From an uncultured Olsenella sp. (GTDB taxonomy: Bacteria > Actinomycetota > Coriobacteriia > Coriobacteriales > Atopobiaceae), in the NCBI GenBank assembly GCA_900314535.1, contig OMVT01000018.1, positions 1 to 44,738 on the forward strand: a stretch of DNA of 44,738 nucleotides, read 5' to 3'. Below, one piece after another: positions 1 to 7,582 of this stretch (positions are counted from its first letter, which is position 1; the number at the start of each line of letters is the position of its first letter). The translations under genes were made by a program, and so were the position numbers. The notes under the pieces were generated by a model. It saw nothing but the letters and a program-made list of their open reading frames with translations. It was not told where the DNA came from and searched no databases.

Positions 1-433
1 ACGATTCACTCAACCGGAGACCACGCAAGCGTCTCAAGTGGAAGTGCCCCTGGGAGGTCTACCACCACCAGTCGTTGCACTTGCTCTGAGGATTCGCCGC
101 CAAAAAGCACGTTTTGGGCGCATGAACATGCAGAGTTCCAACTAAGTCTCCCTTTAGATGGATTGTGTTGGGCAGCCAGATAGCTGAACCGATGACCTGT
201 CCATGCGCACAAACGATGTTTCTTGACACAAGCTTGAAAGAGCAAGACAGAATCTGGCGGAATTGGAGAGTACAATGCGAGTATCGCTGGGCATGAGCCA
301 GCAGCCAAGCAACACATATGCAGAGAAAGGGTCATTGATGAAACCTCGACCTCACAGTCGATGACCCCTCGGTGCTTCTTGCGAGTTGTGCCGCGGGGTA
401 CCCCCAAACAACAATCCGAACCAAGGAGCACCT
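1..433. other. Upstream region without a recognisable gene
   Basis: I see no credible gene here. The only long open frame is on the minus strand, lacks a ribosome site and has no protein-like composition. Positions 329-338 can pair with 358-367 (GGGTCAT with ATGACCC plus three more pairs including one G-U), forming a hairpin about 65 bases before the first gene. It has no T-run, so it is not an obvious terminator. TACAAT at 271-276 resembles a -10 element but has no good -35. I looked for an M-box magnesium riboswitch because of the gene downstream and did not recognise its conserved core. Confidence 0.4.
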
Positions 434-2257
434 ATGATCTATCTGTCCCAACTCCTGGGCAATCCGGTCTACGACGCAAAGGGCGAAAACATCGGCCGCG
501 TGAACGATCTGGGCATTGCCACAGGTGAAGTCTTTCCGCGTGTCACCTCGCTCGCAATCGAAGGCCCCAGCCGCACCCCGTTCATGCTCTCGTGGCGCAA
601 GTATGTCGACACGTATAACGAGAACGAAGTGCGCCTGAAGGTTGTCAAGACCGATATCCGCTTCAGCTACCTCCAGCCGGACGAGGTGCTGATTGCACGC
701 GACCTCCTGAACAAGCAGATCGTCGATACGCGTGGCGTCCGTGTCGTGCGCGTAAACGACCTGAAGCTCTCTGACACGAACTCCTCGCAGCTGCGCCTTC
801 TGGGCGCCGAGGTGGGAGCTCGCGGCCTTCTGCGCACGCTCTCCCCCAAGCTCGAGCATGCTGTGCTCAAGATCGCCAAGGCCATGGGCAAGACCATCCC
901 CGAGAAGATCATTGCCTGGAACTACATGGACCTTCTGGACCGCGACCTTTCCGACGTGAAGCTCTCGGTCACGCACAAGACGCTCGACGACATGCATCCG
1001 GCAGACATCGCCGACATCATCGAACGCCTCGATCCGCGCCTTCGTGGCCAGGTCTTCGCCCAGCTCGATGCCGAGCAGAAGGCAGGCACCATCGCCGAGT
1101 TCGACGATGACACGATTGCCGCCGACATCATGTCCTCCATGAACGATATGGACGCATCGCAGATGCTGTCCGAGATGGACCCGGACGATGCAGCAGAGCT
1201 CGTGGGCGAGCTCGACTACGACAAGGCAGAGAAGCTCCTGCGCCTCATGGGCGTGAAGGAGCAGCGCGCAGTACGTCAGCTCCTGGGCTACAAGGAAGAT
1301 ACAGCCGGCCGTATCATGACGTCAGAGGTCGTGGACCTCTTCGAGAACGATACGGTGGCAGACGCCGTAGAGGTGCTCTCGAACCTCGATGAGGACTTCG
1401 AGACCATCCACTACATCTATATCAAGGACAAGGATGACAAGCTCACGGGTGCCGTGTCGCTCAATGCCCTGCTGCTGGCCAAGGATGAGGACCACCTCAA
1501 GGACATTGCCGATATCGAGGACCTGAAGACCGCCAATCCGGATGATGACCAGGAGGATGTCGCAGAGGACATCGCAAAGTACAACCTCCTTGCCATGCCA
1601 GTCGTGGACGACCAGGGACACCTGCTCGGCAACGTCACGGTCGACGATGCACTGGATGTCCTCAACGAAGAGCACGCCGAGGACCTGCAGATTGCAGGCG
1701 CCGGCCACAACGACACCGCAGCAGAAGGACGCACGGGAGACCTTGCCTGGCTCATGCGCAACGAGGCATGGTTCTTCGTCTGGATGCTCGGCGTTGCCAT
1801 CCTTGCTGCCATCTTCCACACCCGCCTGCCCTGGCAGGATATCGCGCTTGTCTCCTTCTGCATGCCGGTTGCGGTCATTGCAGGAAACGACGCTGCTGCC
1901 TTCGTGACGAAGAACTTCCTCGAGTACGACCCCGACGACGAGGATGCTCCCTCGATGCTCGGCATGGTGTTCAAGGGCGTCGGCCTCGGCCTCATCATCG
2001 CAATCTTTGTGACCCTCATCGCGACCTCCATCATCGCGAACATCATGGATGCTCCGATGCAGTACACGATGAAGGGCGTGGCTGCAGCAGCAGCCGCGGC
2101 GTTTGTCTGCTTCGCGACGACGCCCATAGCCCTCAAGGTCCTGCGCGCCCGCGACGAGCGCAACCTCGAGACCTCCGGCACGACCCTTGCCATCATCTAC
2201 ATGGCTGTCGCCATCGTCCTCTTCCTTGCAATCACTCTCGCGAGCATGGGAATCTAG
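434..2257 (+). CDS. PRC-barrel / MgtE_N / CBS membrane protein (magnesium transporter-like)
   Basis: 607 residues. Start chosen at ATG 434 because AAGGAG lies seven bases upstream; an in-frame TTG at 386 has no ribosome site. Two PRC-barrel-like segments (about 1-85 and 88-165, both with a G-x-x-V-x-x-V-N-D-L pattern) precede an acidic helical MgtE_N-type domain (about 185-290), paired CBS motifs (about 292-415), and a membrane region of about five helices (445-605). In MgtE the N and CBS domains sense Mg2+ and gate the channel. The membrane part here is short and only loosely MgtE-like: PVAVIAGNDAAAF at 478-490 may correspond to the MgtE P-x-x-G-G-N segment. The next gene, 12 bases on, is an NRAMP-related transporter, so this protein may be a magnesium channel, or a sensor/regulatory partner of that transporter. 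The domain order is seen; the function is inferred. Confidence 0.8.
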   Translation: MIYLSQLLGNPVYDAKGENIGRVNDLGIATGEVFPRVTSLAIEGPSRTPFMLSWRKYVDTYNENEVRLKVVKTDIRFSYLQPDEVLIARDLLNKQIVDTRGVRVVRVNDLKLSDTNSSQLRLLGAEVGARGLLRTLSPKLEHAVLKIAKAMGKTIPEKIIAWNYMDLLDRDLSDVKLSVTHKTLDDMHPADIADIIERLDPRLRGQVFAQLDAEQKAGTIAEFDDDTIAADIMSSMNDMDASQMLSEMDPDDAAELVGELDYDKAEKLLRLMGVKEQRAVRQLLGYKEDTAGRIMTSEVVDLFENDTVADAVEVLSNLDEDFETIHYIYIKDKDDKLTGAVSLNALLLAKDEDHLKDIADIEDLKTANPDDDQEDVAEDIAKYNLLAMPVVDDQGHLLGNVTVDDALDVLNEEHAEDLQIAGAGHNDTAAEGRTGDLAWLMRNEAWFFVWMLGVAILAAIFHTRLPWQDIALVSFCMPVAVIAGNDAAAFVTKNFLEYDPDDEDAPSMLGMVFKGVGLGLIIAIFVTLIATSIIANIMDAPMQYTMKGVAAAAAAAFVCFATTPIALKVLRARDERNLETSGTTLAIIYMAVAIVLFLAITLASMGI

Positions 2258-2269
2258 GGAGGCGTATGC

Positions 2270-3652
2270 ATGACAGAAAAGAAGATCATGGCTGCCGCAC
2301 CGGCAGCGCCTCAGGCTCCCGCACCCAGGGCACAGAAGCGGTCTGATGCCCCCAAGGCTTCTCAGAGCTCTTCCAGCTCCACGTCCCAGACGTCTTCAGC
2401 AGCTCCCAAGAAGAGCCACGATGTCGCGAAGAAGGCAGGCATCCTTGCCATCCTCGGTTCCATGGGGCCAGGCATCCTGACGGCCTTTGCCGGCAACGAT
2501 GCAGGCGGCATCGCCACCTACTCCACGACGGGCGCGTCCTATGGCTATGGCATGCTCTGGACCGTGCCGCTCATGTGCCTTCTTCTGATCGTCGTCCAGG
2601 AGACATCTGCCCGCATGGGATGTGCAACCGGCAAGGGCTTTGCCTCCCTCATCCGCGAGCAGTTCGGCGTCCGCATCTCCGCCCTTGCCATGATTGCCCT
2701 CATCATCTCGAACTTCGCAGTCACGCTCTCCGAGTTTGCAGGCATCGCCTCGGGCATGCAGCTCTTCAATGTGCCCATCATCGCAAGCGTGCCGGTCTCT
2801 GCCCTCATCTGCTGGATGCTCACGATCGGCGGCTCCTACCGAAAGATCGAGAAGATCCTCCTTGCCCTTTCGGCCGTGTTCCTCACCTACATCGTCTCCG
2901 GCGTCTTGGCAAAGCCTGACTGGGGAGCAGCGCTCAGCGCCACAATCATTCCCCAGGTATCGAACGATCCTTCCTACATCTCGCTCCTCGTTGCAAACAT
3001 CGGTACAACCATCTCGCCGTACATGATATTCATGGTGTCAAGCAACGTCGTGGAGAAGAACCTCGATGCCTCAGACATCCCGGCCCAGCGTGCCGACAAC
3101 ATCTCCGGCGCCATTGCTGCAGAGGTCGTGACCTGGTTCATCATCATGACGACAGGAACGGTGCTCTTCCCGGCAGGCATCTCCGTCGATACCGCAGCTG
3201 ACGCAGCCAAGGCGCTCGAGCCGCTTGCAGGCGAGTATGCTTCAGGCCTCTTTGCTCTGGGTCTCGTCGGCGCGTCATTCCTTGCCGCCTGTGTGCTTCC
3301 AGGCATCACGGCAAGCGCCGTCTGCGAAGCCTTCGGCTGGGAGCGCGGAGCAGACCGCAGCTGGAAGGAAGCTCCTGCCTACTACGGCATCATCACGGTC
3401 ATCACGATTGCCTCTGCTGCCATCTGCTGCATCCCGAATGTCGACCTTTTCGGCATCATGATGGTCTCCCAGGTCATCAACGGCGTGATCCTGCCAATCC
3501 TGCTTGTCTGCATGGTGCTCATAGCCTCTGACCGCTATGTGATGGGCAGGCATGCAAATGGCCGCATCTGGAACGCCCTGACCTGGTTCATCGTCATTGC
3601 CGTGACGATCCTCACAGTCATCATGTTCATCCTTCAGGCCATGGGCTACTGA
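2270..3652 (+). CDS. NRAMP-family divalent metal transporter, NRMT (magnesium)-like
   Basis: 460 residues. ATG 2270 follows GGGAGGCG, 12 bases after the previous stop, so the two genes are very likely co-transcribed. Residues 1-55 are a Pro/Ala/Ser-rich, probably disordered cytoplasmic tail; about 11 hydrophobic helices follow. The canonical NRAMP metal-site motifs are altered: the TM1 DPGN position reads AGNDAGG (74-80), and the TM6 MPH position reads TTISPYMIF (246-254), with Ser-Pro where Met-Pro-His is expected. Loss of the metal-binding methionine is the hallmark of NRAMP-related magnesium transporters, a branch characterised in Clostridium and in the coriobacterium Eggerthella lenta. 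Together with the MgtE-like neighbour this favours Mg2+ uptake over Mn2+/Fe2+. Family is secure, ion preference inferred. Confidence 0.85.
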   Translation: MTEKKIMAAAPAAPQAPAPRAQKRSDAPKASQSSSSSTSQTSSAAPKKSHDVAKKAGILAILGSMGPGILTAFAGNDAGGIATYSTTGASYGYGMLWTVPLMCLLLIVVQETSARMGCATGKGFASLIREQFGVRISALAMIALIISNFAVTLSEFAGIASGMQLFNVPIIASVPVSALICWMLTIGGSYRKIEKILLALSAVFLTYIVSGVLAKPDWGAALSATIIPQVSNDPSYISLLVANIGTTISPYMIFMVSSNVVEKNLDASDIPAQRADNISGAIAAEVVTWFIIMTTGTVLFPAGISVDTAADAAKALEPLAGEYASGLFALGLVGASFLAACVLPGITASAVCEAFGWERGADRSWKEAPAYYGIITVITIASAAICCIPNVDLFGIMMVSQVINGVILPILLVCMVLIASDRYVMGRHANGRIWNALTWFIVIAVTILTVIMFILQAMGY

Positions 3653-4008
3653 GGACCTCCGCCTATCCCCTTGAAGCTTGCTACAACGGCAAAGAACGCC
3701 GGCAGCAGCACGAGCGCTGCTGCTGCGCTGCCATCAAGCGTGCCCTGCATTCCCTGAATGACAAGAGGGATGCCGAAGCAGAAGACAAGGACCGTAAGGA
3801 TTGGCCAGAAGCCACGCACGATCCAGGTGCCAGGGCCGAAGATTGCCCGCAGGACGATGATGGGAAAGCCTGCCATAAGGACGATCGCGATGGAGCAGGC
3901 AATGGCACGCTCGGTCGTTCCAAGCTGCTCTGCTATCTGGAAGACCAGATCGATTGCGATGAAGATGACGAGCACTGCTCCCAGAAGCTTCAGGATCTTC
4001 TGTTCCAT
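3646..4008 (-). CDS. Small four-helix membrane protein, unknown function
   Basis: 120 residues from ATG 4008 (MEQKILKLLG), chosen because AAAGGGGATT lies about ten bases upstream; a longer start at 4032 has no good ribosome site. Four hydrophobic segments fill most of the protein: a first helix (LGAVLVIFIAIDLVF), a second after GTTERAI, a third around FWPILTVLVFCFGIPLVI, and a last rich in Ala/Leu. It ends in a short Gly-rich tail. There is no signal peptide and no catalytic motif. Its stop overlaps the 3' end of the NRAMP gene by seven bases in convergent orientation, so each transcript reads into the other. No family recognised. Confidence 0.65.
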   Translation of the reverse strand: MEQKILKLLGAVLVIFIAIDLVFQIAEQLGTTERAIACSIAIVLMAGFPIIVLRAIFGPGTWIVRGFWPILTVLVFCFGIPLVIQGMQGTLDGSAAAALVLLPAFFAVVASFKGIGGGPQ

Positions 4009-4178
4009 GGCTGAATCCCCTTTCTCATTCATCCCGAATGGATATACCCAGCATGCCCAGCAAGCAGGGCATCTTCTTTTCAGCGGTCAGCTCTTCCTCT
4101 CAGATGGAGCGCCAGCTCCATCTCCTGAAGCCGTAGGTCCACTCCGCTACGTGAAACAAAGCGTTTACACAATCTTGC

Positions 4179-4208
4179 TTGCATCCCAAGATGGCTGTGG
4201 CTTATAGT
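4179..4208 (+). promoter_or_regulatory. Candidate promoter of the tryptophan-leader transcript
   Basis: TTGCAT (4179-4184) and TATAGT (4203-4208) are separated by 18 bases and lie about 65 bases before the leader-peptide start. An inverted repeat GTCCAG/CTGGAC (4227-4243, five-base centre) falls at or just after the expected transcription start and could be a 5' stem-loop or an operator. Confidence 0.5.
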
Positions 4209-4272
4209 GTGCGCAACAGACAGGACGTCCAGGAAATCTGGACATTGATTCGATTTGAGAGGAGCGCCAGAG

Positions 4273-4353
4273 ATGATTCGCATCGCCTACACCGCAGACA
4301 ACATGAATATGAACTGGTGGTGGCGCGATGTGAATACGATCGGTCAATCGTGA
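4273..4353 (+). CDS. Leader peptide with three consecutive Trp codons (attenuator)
   Basis: A 26-codon frame, ATG 4273 to TGA 4351-4353, reads MIRIAYTADNMNMN-WWW-RDVNTIGQS. GAGAGGAG stands eight to ten bases upstream, so it looks translated. Three TGG codons in a row (4315-4323) are extreme for a 26-residue peptide, Trp being the rarest amino acid, and are the signature of tryptophan-attenuated operons. A ribosome stalled there would mask positions 4321-4328, the strand that otherwise pairs with the region-2 segment downstream. It controls the two ECF substrate-binding genes that follow. No homology is needed; the codons and the hairpins are directly visible. Confidence 0.85.
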   Translation: MIRIAYTADNMNMNWWWRDVNTIGQS

Positions 4354-4418
4354 GTCTCTCGCGCCATTATACATACGCGAATCTTTGAGGGCTCCGGTAT
4401 GACCGGGGCCCTCTTTTT
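4321..4418 (+). promoter_or_regulatory. Tryptophan-type transcription attenuator with intrinsic terminator
   Basis: Three alternative pairings are visible. 1:2 is TGGCGCGA (4321-4328) with TCGCGCCA (4359-4366), eight perfect pairs. 2:3 (antiterminator) is TCGCG (4359-4363) with CGCGA (4376-4380), extended by GAGTCTC (4352-4358) with GAGGGCTC (4387-4394, one bulged G and one G-U pair). 3:4 (terminator) is 4387-4398 with 4402-4413, twelve pairs including one G-U, three-base loop, then five Ts. Stalling at the Trp codons blocks strand 1, frees strand 2 and forms 2:3, which sequesters the terminator's 5' arm. A ribosome reaching the stop at 4351 covers strand 2, so the terminator forms. The prediction is expression only when charged tRNA-Trp is scarce. 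Confidence 0.8.
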
Positions 4419-4477
4419 GTCTGTCCAATCCCATCAAGCAAGCAATTCAGAAGTTCCATTCGAAAGGAAGATCCATC

Positions 4478-5044
4478 ATGGCAGCAAACACCCAGCAGGC
4501 ACGTACCATCACCACCGAGGACCACGGCAAGCTCGATGTCCGCGCACTTGTCCTTCTTGCAGTCCTTCTGGCGGCAGGCTTCATCTTGAATTTTACGGTC
4601 GGCAAGGCAATATCGTCTGTCTCCGGCGGCATGATCTCCCCTGAGTTCATCATCTCGGCCTTCTGCCTCACGATCCTCGTGATCCGCCCGAACGTCGGCC
4701 AGGCCCTCATCATTGGCCTCATCTCCGCAGCCGTCATCCAGATCACGACGACCGCACCCTTCGTCGACTTCGCAGCTGAAGGCGTTGCCGCCATGCTCAT
4801 GTCCGTCATCGTTGCAGCTGGCATGAAGGGCTCCGCCAAGAAGATCACCCCTGCCATCGGCACCTTCGTCACGACCGTCGTCTCCGGCGTCATCTTCATG
4901 CTCATCCGTATCGCAATGGTCGGCGCTGCTGCCCAGCTCGCAGCTGCCATGCTCCCCGTCGTCTTCGCGACCGGCATCTTCAACGCAATCCTTGTCCAGG
5001 CCCTCTACTTCCCGATCTGCAAGGCACTCAAGGTCGAGGCATAA
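4478..5044 (+). CDS. ECF transporter substrate-binding (S) subunit, putative tryptophan uptake
   Basis: 188 residues; ATG 4478 follows AAAGGAAG. The first 22 residues are polar, then five to six hydrophobic helices follow, with no signal peptide and no ATPase motif, the build of a small integral S component. The pattern LLAVLLAAGFILN-x-TVG (about 30-46) and the segments PEFIISAFCLTIL and GLISAAVIQ recur almost unchanged in the next gene. It is the first structural gene after the Trp attenuator, which points to tryptophan or a precursor as ligand, by analogy with TrpP-type S proteins; this is inference. It would capture substrate and dock onto the EcfA-A-T module encoded downstream. Confidence 0.75.
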   Translation: MAANTQQARTITTEDHGKLDVRALVLLAVLLAAGFILNFTVGKAISSVSGGMISPEFIISAFCLTILVIRPNVGQALIIGLISAAVIQITTTAPFVDFAAEGVAAMLMSVIVAAGMKGSAKKITPAIGTFVTTVVSGVIFMLIRIAMVGAAAQLAAAMLPVVFATGIFNAILVQALYFPICKALKVEA

Positions 5045-5115
5045 GGCATCTATCCATAGCAGCCATCAGAGCACATCGATCAGAGCACAGAGTTAGCAAG
5101 AGAAAGAAGCACATC

Positions 5116-5667
5116 ATGGCAGACACGAACTCCCAGGCACGCACCGTCACCGCAGCAGCACACACCGGCACCGATGTCACGTCCCTCATCCTCCTGGCCG
5201 TCCTTCTGGCCGCAGGCTTCATCCTGAACCTCACGGTCGGAAACTCGCTTGCGATGGTCGGCATCAAGCCCCAGTTCATCATCGCTTCCTATGCCCTTGC
5301 CATCCTGCTCACGAAGGCTGACTTCAAGCAGGCTGCCATCTTCGGCCTCATCTCCGCTGCCGTCATCCAGTTCACGACCTCGATTCCGGGCCTCAACTTC
5401 GTGACCGAGCTTGTCGCCGCCCTTGCTATGGCTGCCCTCATCAAGCTCGACCTCAAGGTCGCCGGCAGGAACGTCACCCCGCTCGTTGCCGCCTTCGTGA
5501 CGACACTTCTCTCCGGCGCCCTCTTCGCTGTTGCCGGCACCCTCATCATGGGCGCAGCGCTCGCCACGGTCGCCGTGAAGATCCCGCTCGTCCTCGGCAC
5601 GGCCGTCTTCAACGCAATCGTCGTCCAGGCGCTCTATTTCCCCCTGAATAAGGTCCTGAACCGCTAG
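5116..5667 (+). CDS. Second ECF S subunit, tandem paralogue
   Basis: 183 residues; ATG 5116 is preceded by GAGAAAGAAG. It lies 71 bases after the previous stop with no terminator between, so it shares the attenuated transcript. It aligns with its neighbour along the full length: a polar start of about 22 residues, LLAVLLAAGFILN-x-TVG, KPQFIIASYALAILL, GLISAAVIQFTTS, a central polar K-rich stretch, and a final VFNAI-x-VQALYFP helix. Tandem S genes could have split ligands (for example tryptophan versus indole or another aromatic compound) or different affinities; the sequence does not decide. A strong terminator directly follows. Confidence 0.75.
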   Translation: MADTNSQARTVTAAAHTGTDVTSLILLAVLLAAGFILNLTVGNSLAMVGIKPQFIIASYALAILLTKADFKQAAIFGLISAAVIQFTTSIPGLNFVTELVAALAMAALIKLDLKVAGRNVTPLVAAFVTTLLSGALFAVAGTLIMGAALATVAVKIPLVLGTAVFNAIVVQALYFPLNKVLNR

Positions 5668-5686
5668 GATTCCATCAGCTACCATA

Positions 5687-5720
5687 GAGAGGGCCGCAGG
5701 AGCACCTGCGGCCCTCTTCT
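5687..5720 (+). terminator. Intrinsic terminator after the S-subunit pair
   Basis: GAGGGCCGCAGG (5689-5700) pairs perfectly with 5705-5716 around an AGCA loop, followed by a TCTTCT tail. It separates the attenuated S genes from the ATPase/EcfT genes, so the energising module can be made independently. TATATA just upstream of the next gene (about 5750) may serve as its -10. Confidence 0.75.
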
Positions 5721-5782
5721 ATACCACGGCATGCTCCATGCATGCACTTATATATATGAAGCAGCAAGCAAGAAAGGGCAGC

Positions 5783-7582
5783 ATGGCAGAAAGCACGAAT
5801 ACGCCCCAGCCCATCATCGAGCTCAAGGATGTCTCCTTCACCTTCGCCTCGGCCGCATCCGACGGCACAGAGGCTCCGAAGCCGGCACTCTCCCATATCA
5901 CAGCCACAATCGGCACGGGCGAGTTCGTCGGCATCATCGGGCCTTCGGGAGCAGGCAAGTCCACGCTCGCATCCGTGATGTCTGGCGCCATCCCTCACCA
6001 CTTCAAGGGCACGCTCTTCGGAGCCACGCTCGTAGATGGGAAGGATACCTGCGACATCACGCTCACGGACATCTCCCAGATTGTAGGTTCGGTCCTCCAG
6101 GACATCGATACGCAGATGGTCGCCTCCGTCGTCGAGGACGAGATGCTCTTCGGCCTCGAGAACTTCGGCGTGCCCCATACAGAGATCGAAGGCAGGATCG
6201 AAGAGACGCTTGCAACTGTCGGCATCACCGATCTGCGTGACCGCGAGATCGCAACGCTCTCGGGCGGCCAGAAGCAGAAGGTCGCAATCGCTGCCATCCT
6301 GGCCCTATACCCCCGCGTCCTTGTGCTCGACGAGCCGACAGCCGCCCTCGACCCTGCCTCCTCGACCCTTGTCTTCGATACGCTCGAAGAAGTGCGCCGC
6401 CAGGGTGTCACGGTCGTCGTGATCGAGCAGAAGGTAGCCCTTCTCTCCAAGTACTGCGACCGCATCCTCGTGATGGATCAGGGCAAGCTCCTGCTCGACG
6501 GGACGCCCCGCGAGGTCTTTGCCCATGCCGAGAAGCTCCGCTCCATCGGCGTCGACTCTCCCCGTGTCGCCCGCGTCTACAACAGCCTCGCAAAGGATGG
6601 CCTGCTTCCTCAAGGCAAGCCCTGCCTCACCGTGGAGGAGGCTGCTGCCATCGAGGAGCGCCTCATCCCTGAGGCTTCCAGAACTGCTCCGGCCGAGGGA
6701 TCCTTCCGCCAGGGCTCGAAGCACGTCGTGGCAGCCAGGCCCCATGCAGAAGGGGCAGAGCCAGTTGTCAAGCTCCACGACGTCTGCTTCCAGTATCCCA
6801 ACGGCGGCGCTGCCGTGAAAGACCTCGAGATGAGCGTCTATCCCGGCGAGATGGTCGCCGTCGTCGGCCAGAACGGTGCCGGCAAGACGACGCTCACGAA
6901 GCTCCTGAACGGCCTTCTGAAGCCCTCCTCAGGCGAGGTCAGGATCTCCGGCCTCTCGACGAAGGAGGTTCCGACAAGCCGCATCGCAGCCCACTGCGCA
7001 ACGCTCTTCCAGAACCCCGACTACCAGCTCTGCAAGGATACGGTCTTGGACGAGGTGGCCTTTGGCCTCGAGCTCCAGGGGATTGATGAGGAGGAAGCAA
7101 AGAGGCGGGCACTCCGCGTGATCGAGCGCTTCGGCCTTCCCGAGAAGGAGTCTCCGTTCTCGCTCTCCCGTGGCCAGCGCCAGGTCGTCGCCCTTGCCTC
7201 CGTCGTCGTCATGGAGCCCGATGTCGTGCTCCTCGATGAGCCGACAAGCGGCCTTGACTACCGCGAGTGCATGACCGTCATGGACACCGTCTCCGAGATG
7301 GCCAATCGCGGCTGCGCTGTCATTATGGTCTGCCACGATATGGAGGTCGTCTCCGACTTCGCAGAGCGTCTGGTCGTTATGGCAAACGGGATGATCTTGG
7401 ACCGTGGCGCCACGCTCGACATGTTCAGCGATTCCTCCCTCATGAAGGAGGCCTTCATCGAGGCGCCGCAGATCGTCCAGCTCTCGCAGGTGCTCTCGCG
7501 CACCGTGAGCCCGGCCTTTGCCGGCATAAGCCAGGTTTCAGGCATCGTCGACCTTACCGAGGAGATGGTCCAGCGTGGTTAA
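5783..7582 (+). CDS. ECF transporter ATPase, two ABC domains fused (EcfA-EcfA')
   Basis: 599 residues. Start at ATG 5783 because AAGAAAGGG lies just upstream; two earlier in-frame ATGs (5738, 5756) lack a ribosome site. Domain 1 has Walker A GPSGAGKST (53-61), signature LSGGQ (about 158-162) and Walker B with VLVLDEP. Domain 2 has Walker A GQNGAGKTT (about 362-370), signature LSRGQ (about 461-465) and VVLLDEP. Both domains carry the D-loop and switch His expected of active ABC ATPases. The second signature has Arg where Gly is usual, a common variant. In most ECF systems the two ATPases are separate; here they are one chain joined by about 80 residues. The gene overlaps ecfT by eight bases. 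Confidence 0.92.
   Translation: MAESTNTPQPIIELKDVSFTFASAASDGTEAPKPALSHITATIGTGEFVGIIGPSGAGKSTLASVMSGAIPHHFKGTLFGATLVDGKDTCDITLTDISQIVGSVLQDIDTQMVASVVEDEMLFGLENFGVPHTEIEGRIEETLATVGITDLRDREIATLSGGQKQKVAIAAILALYPRVLVLDEPTAALDPASSTLVFDTLEEVRRQGVTVVVIEQKVALLSKYCDRILVMDQGKLLLDGTPREVFAHAEKLRSIGVDSPRVARVYNSLAKDGLLPQGKPCLTVEEAAAIEERLIPEASRTAPAEGSFRQGSKHVVAARPHAEGAEPVVKLHDVCFQYPNGGAAVKDLEMSVYPGEMVAVVGQNGAGKTTLTKLLNGLLKPSSGEVRISGLSTKEVPTSRIAAHCATLFQNPDYQLCKDTVLDEVAFGLELQGIDEEEAKRRALRVIERFGLPEKESPFSLSRGQRQVVALASVVVMEPDVVLLDEPTSGLDYRECMTVMDTVSEMANRGCAVIMVCHDMEVVSDFAERLVVMANGMILDRGATLDMFSDSSLMKEAFIEAPQIVQLSQVLSRTVSPAFAGISQVSGIVDLTEEMVQRG

Noticed and set aside
1-433. M-box magnesium riboswitch before the MgtE-like gene
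   Set aside because: Only one simple hairpin (329-367) without a T-run was found; I could not recognise the conserved M-box core.
4033-4477. T-box or other riboswitch ahead of the ECF genes
   Set aside because: No T-box core (AGGGTGGNACCGCG-like) is present, and the Trp-codon leader with alternative hairpins explains the region fully.
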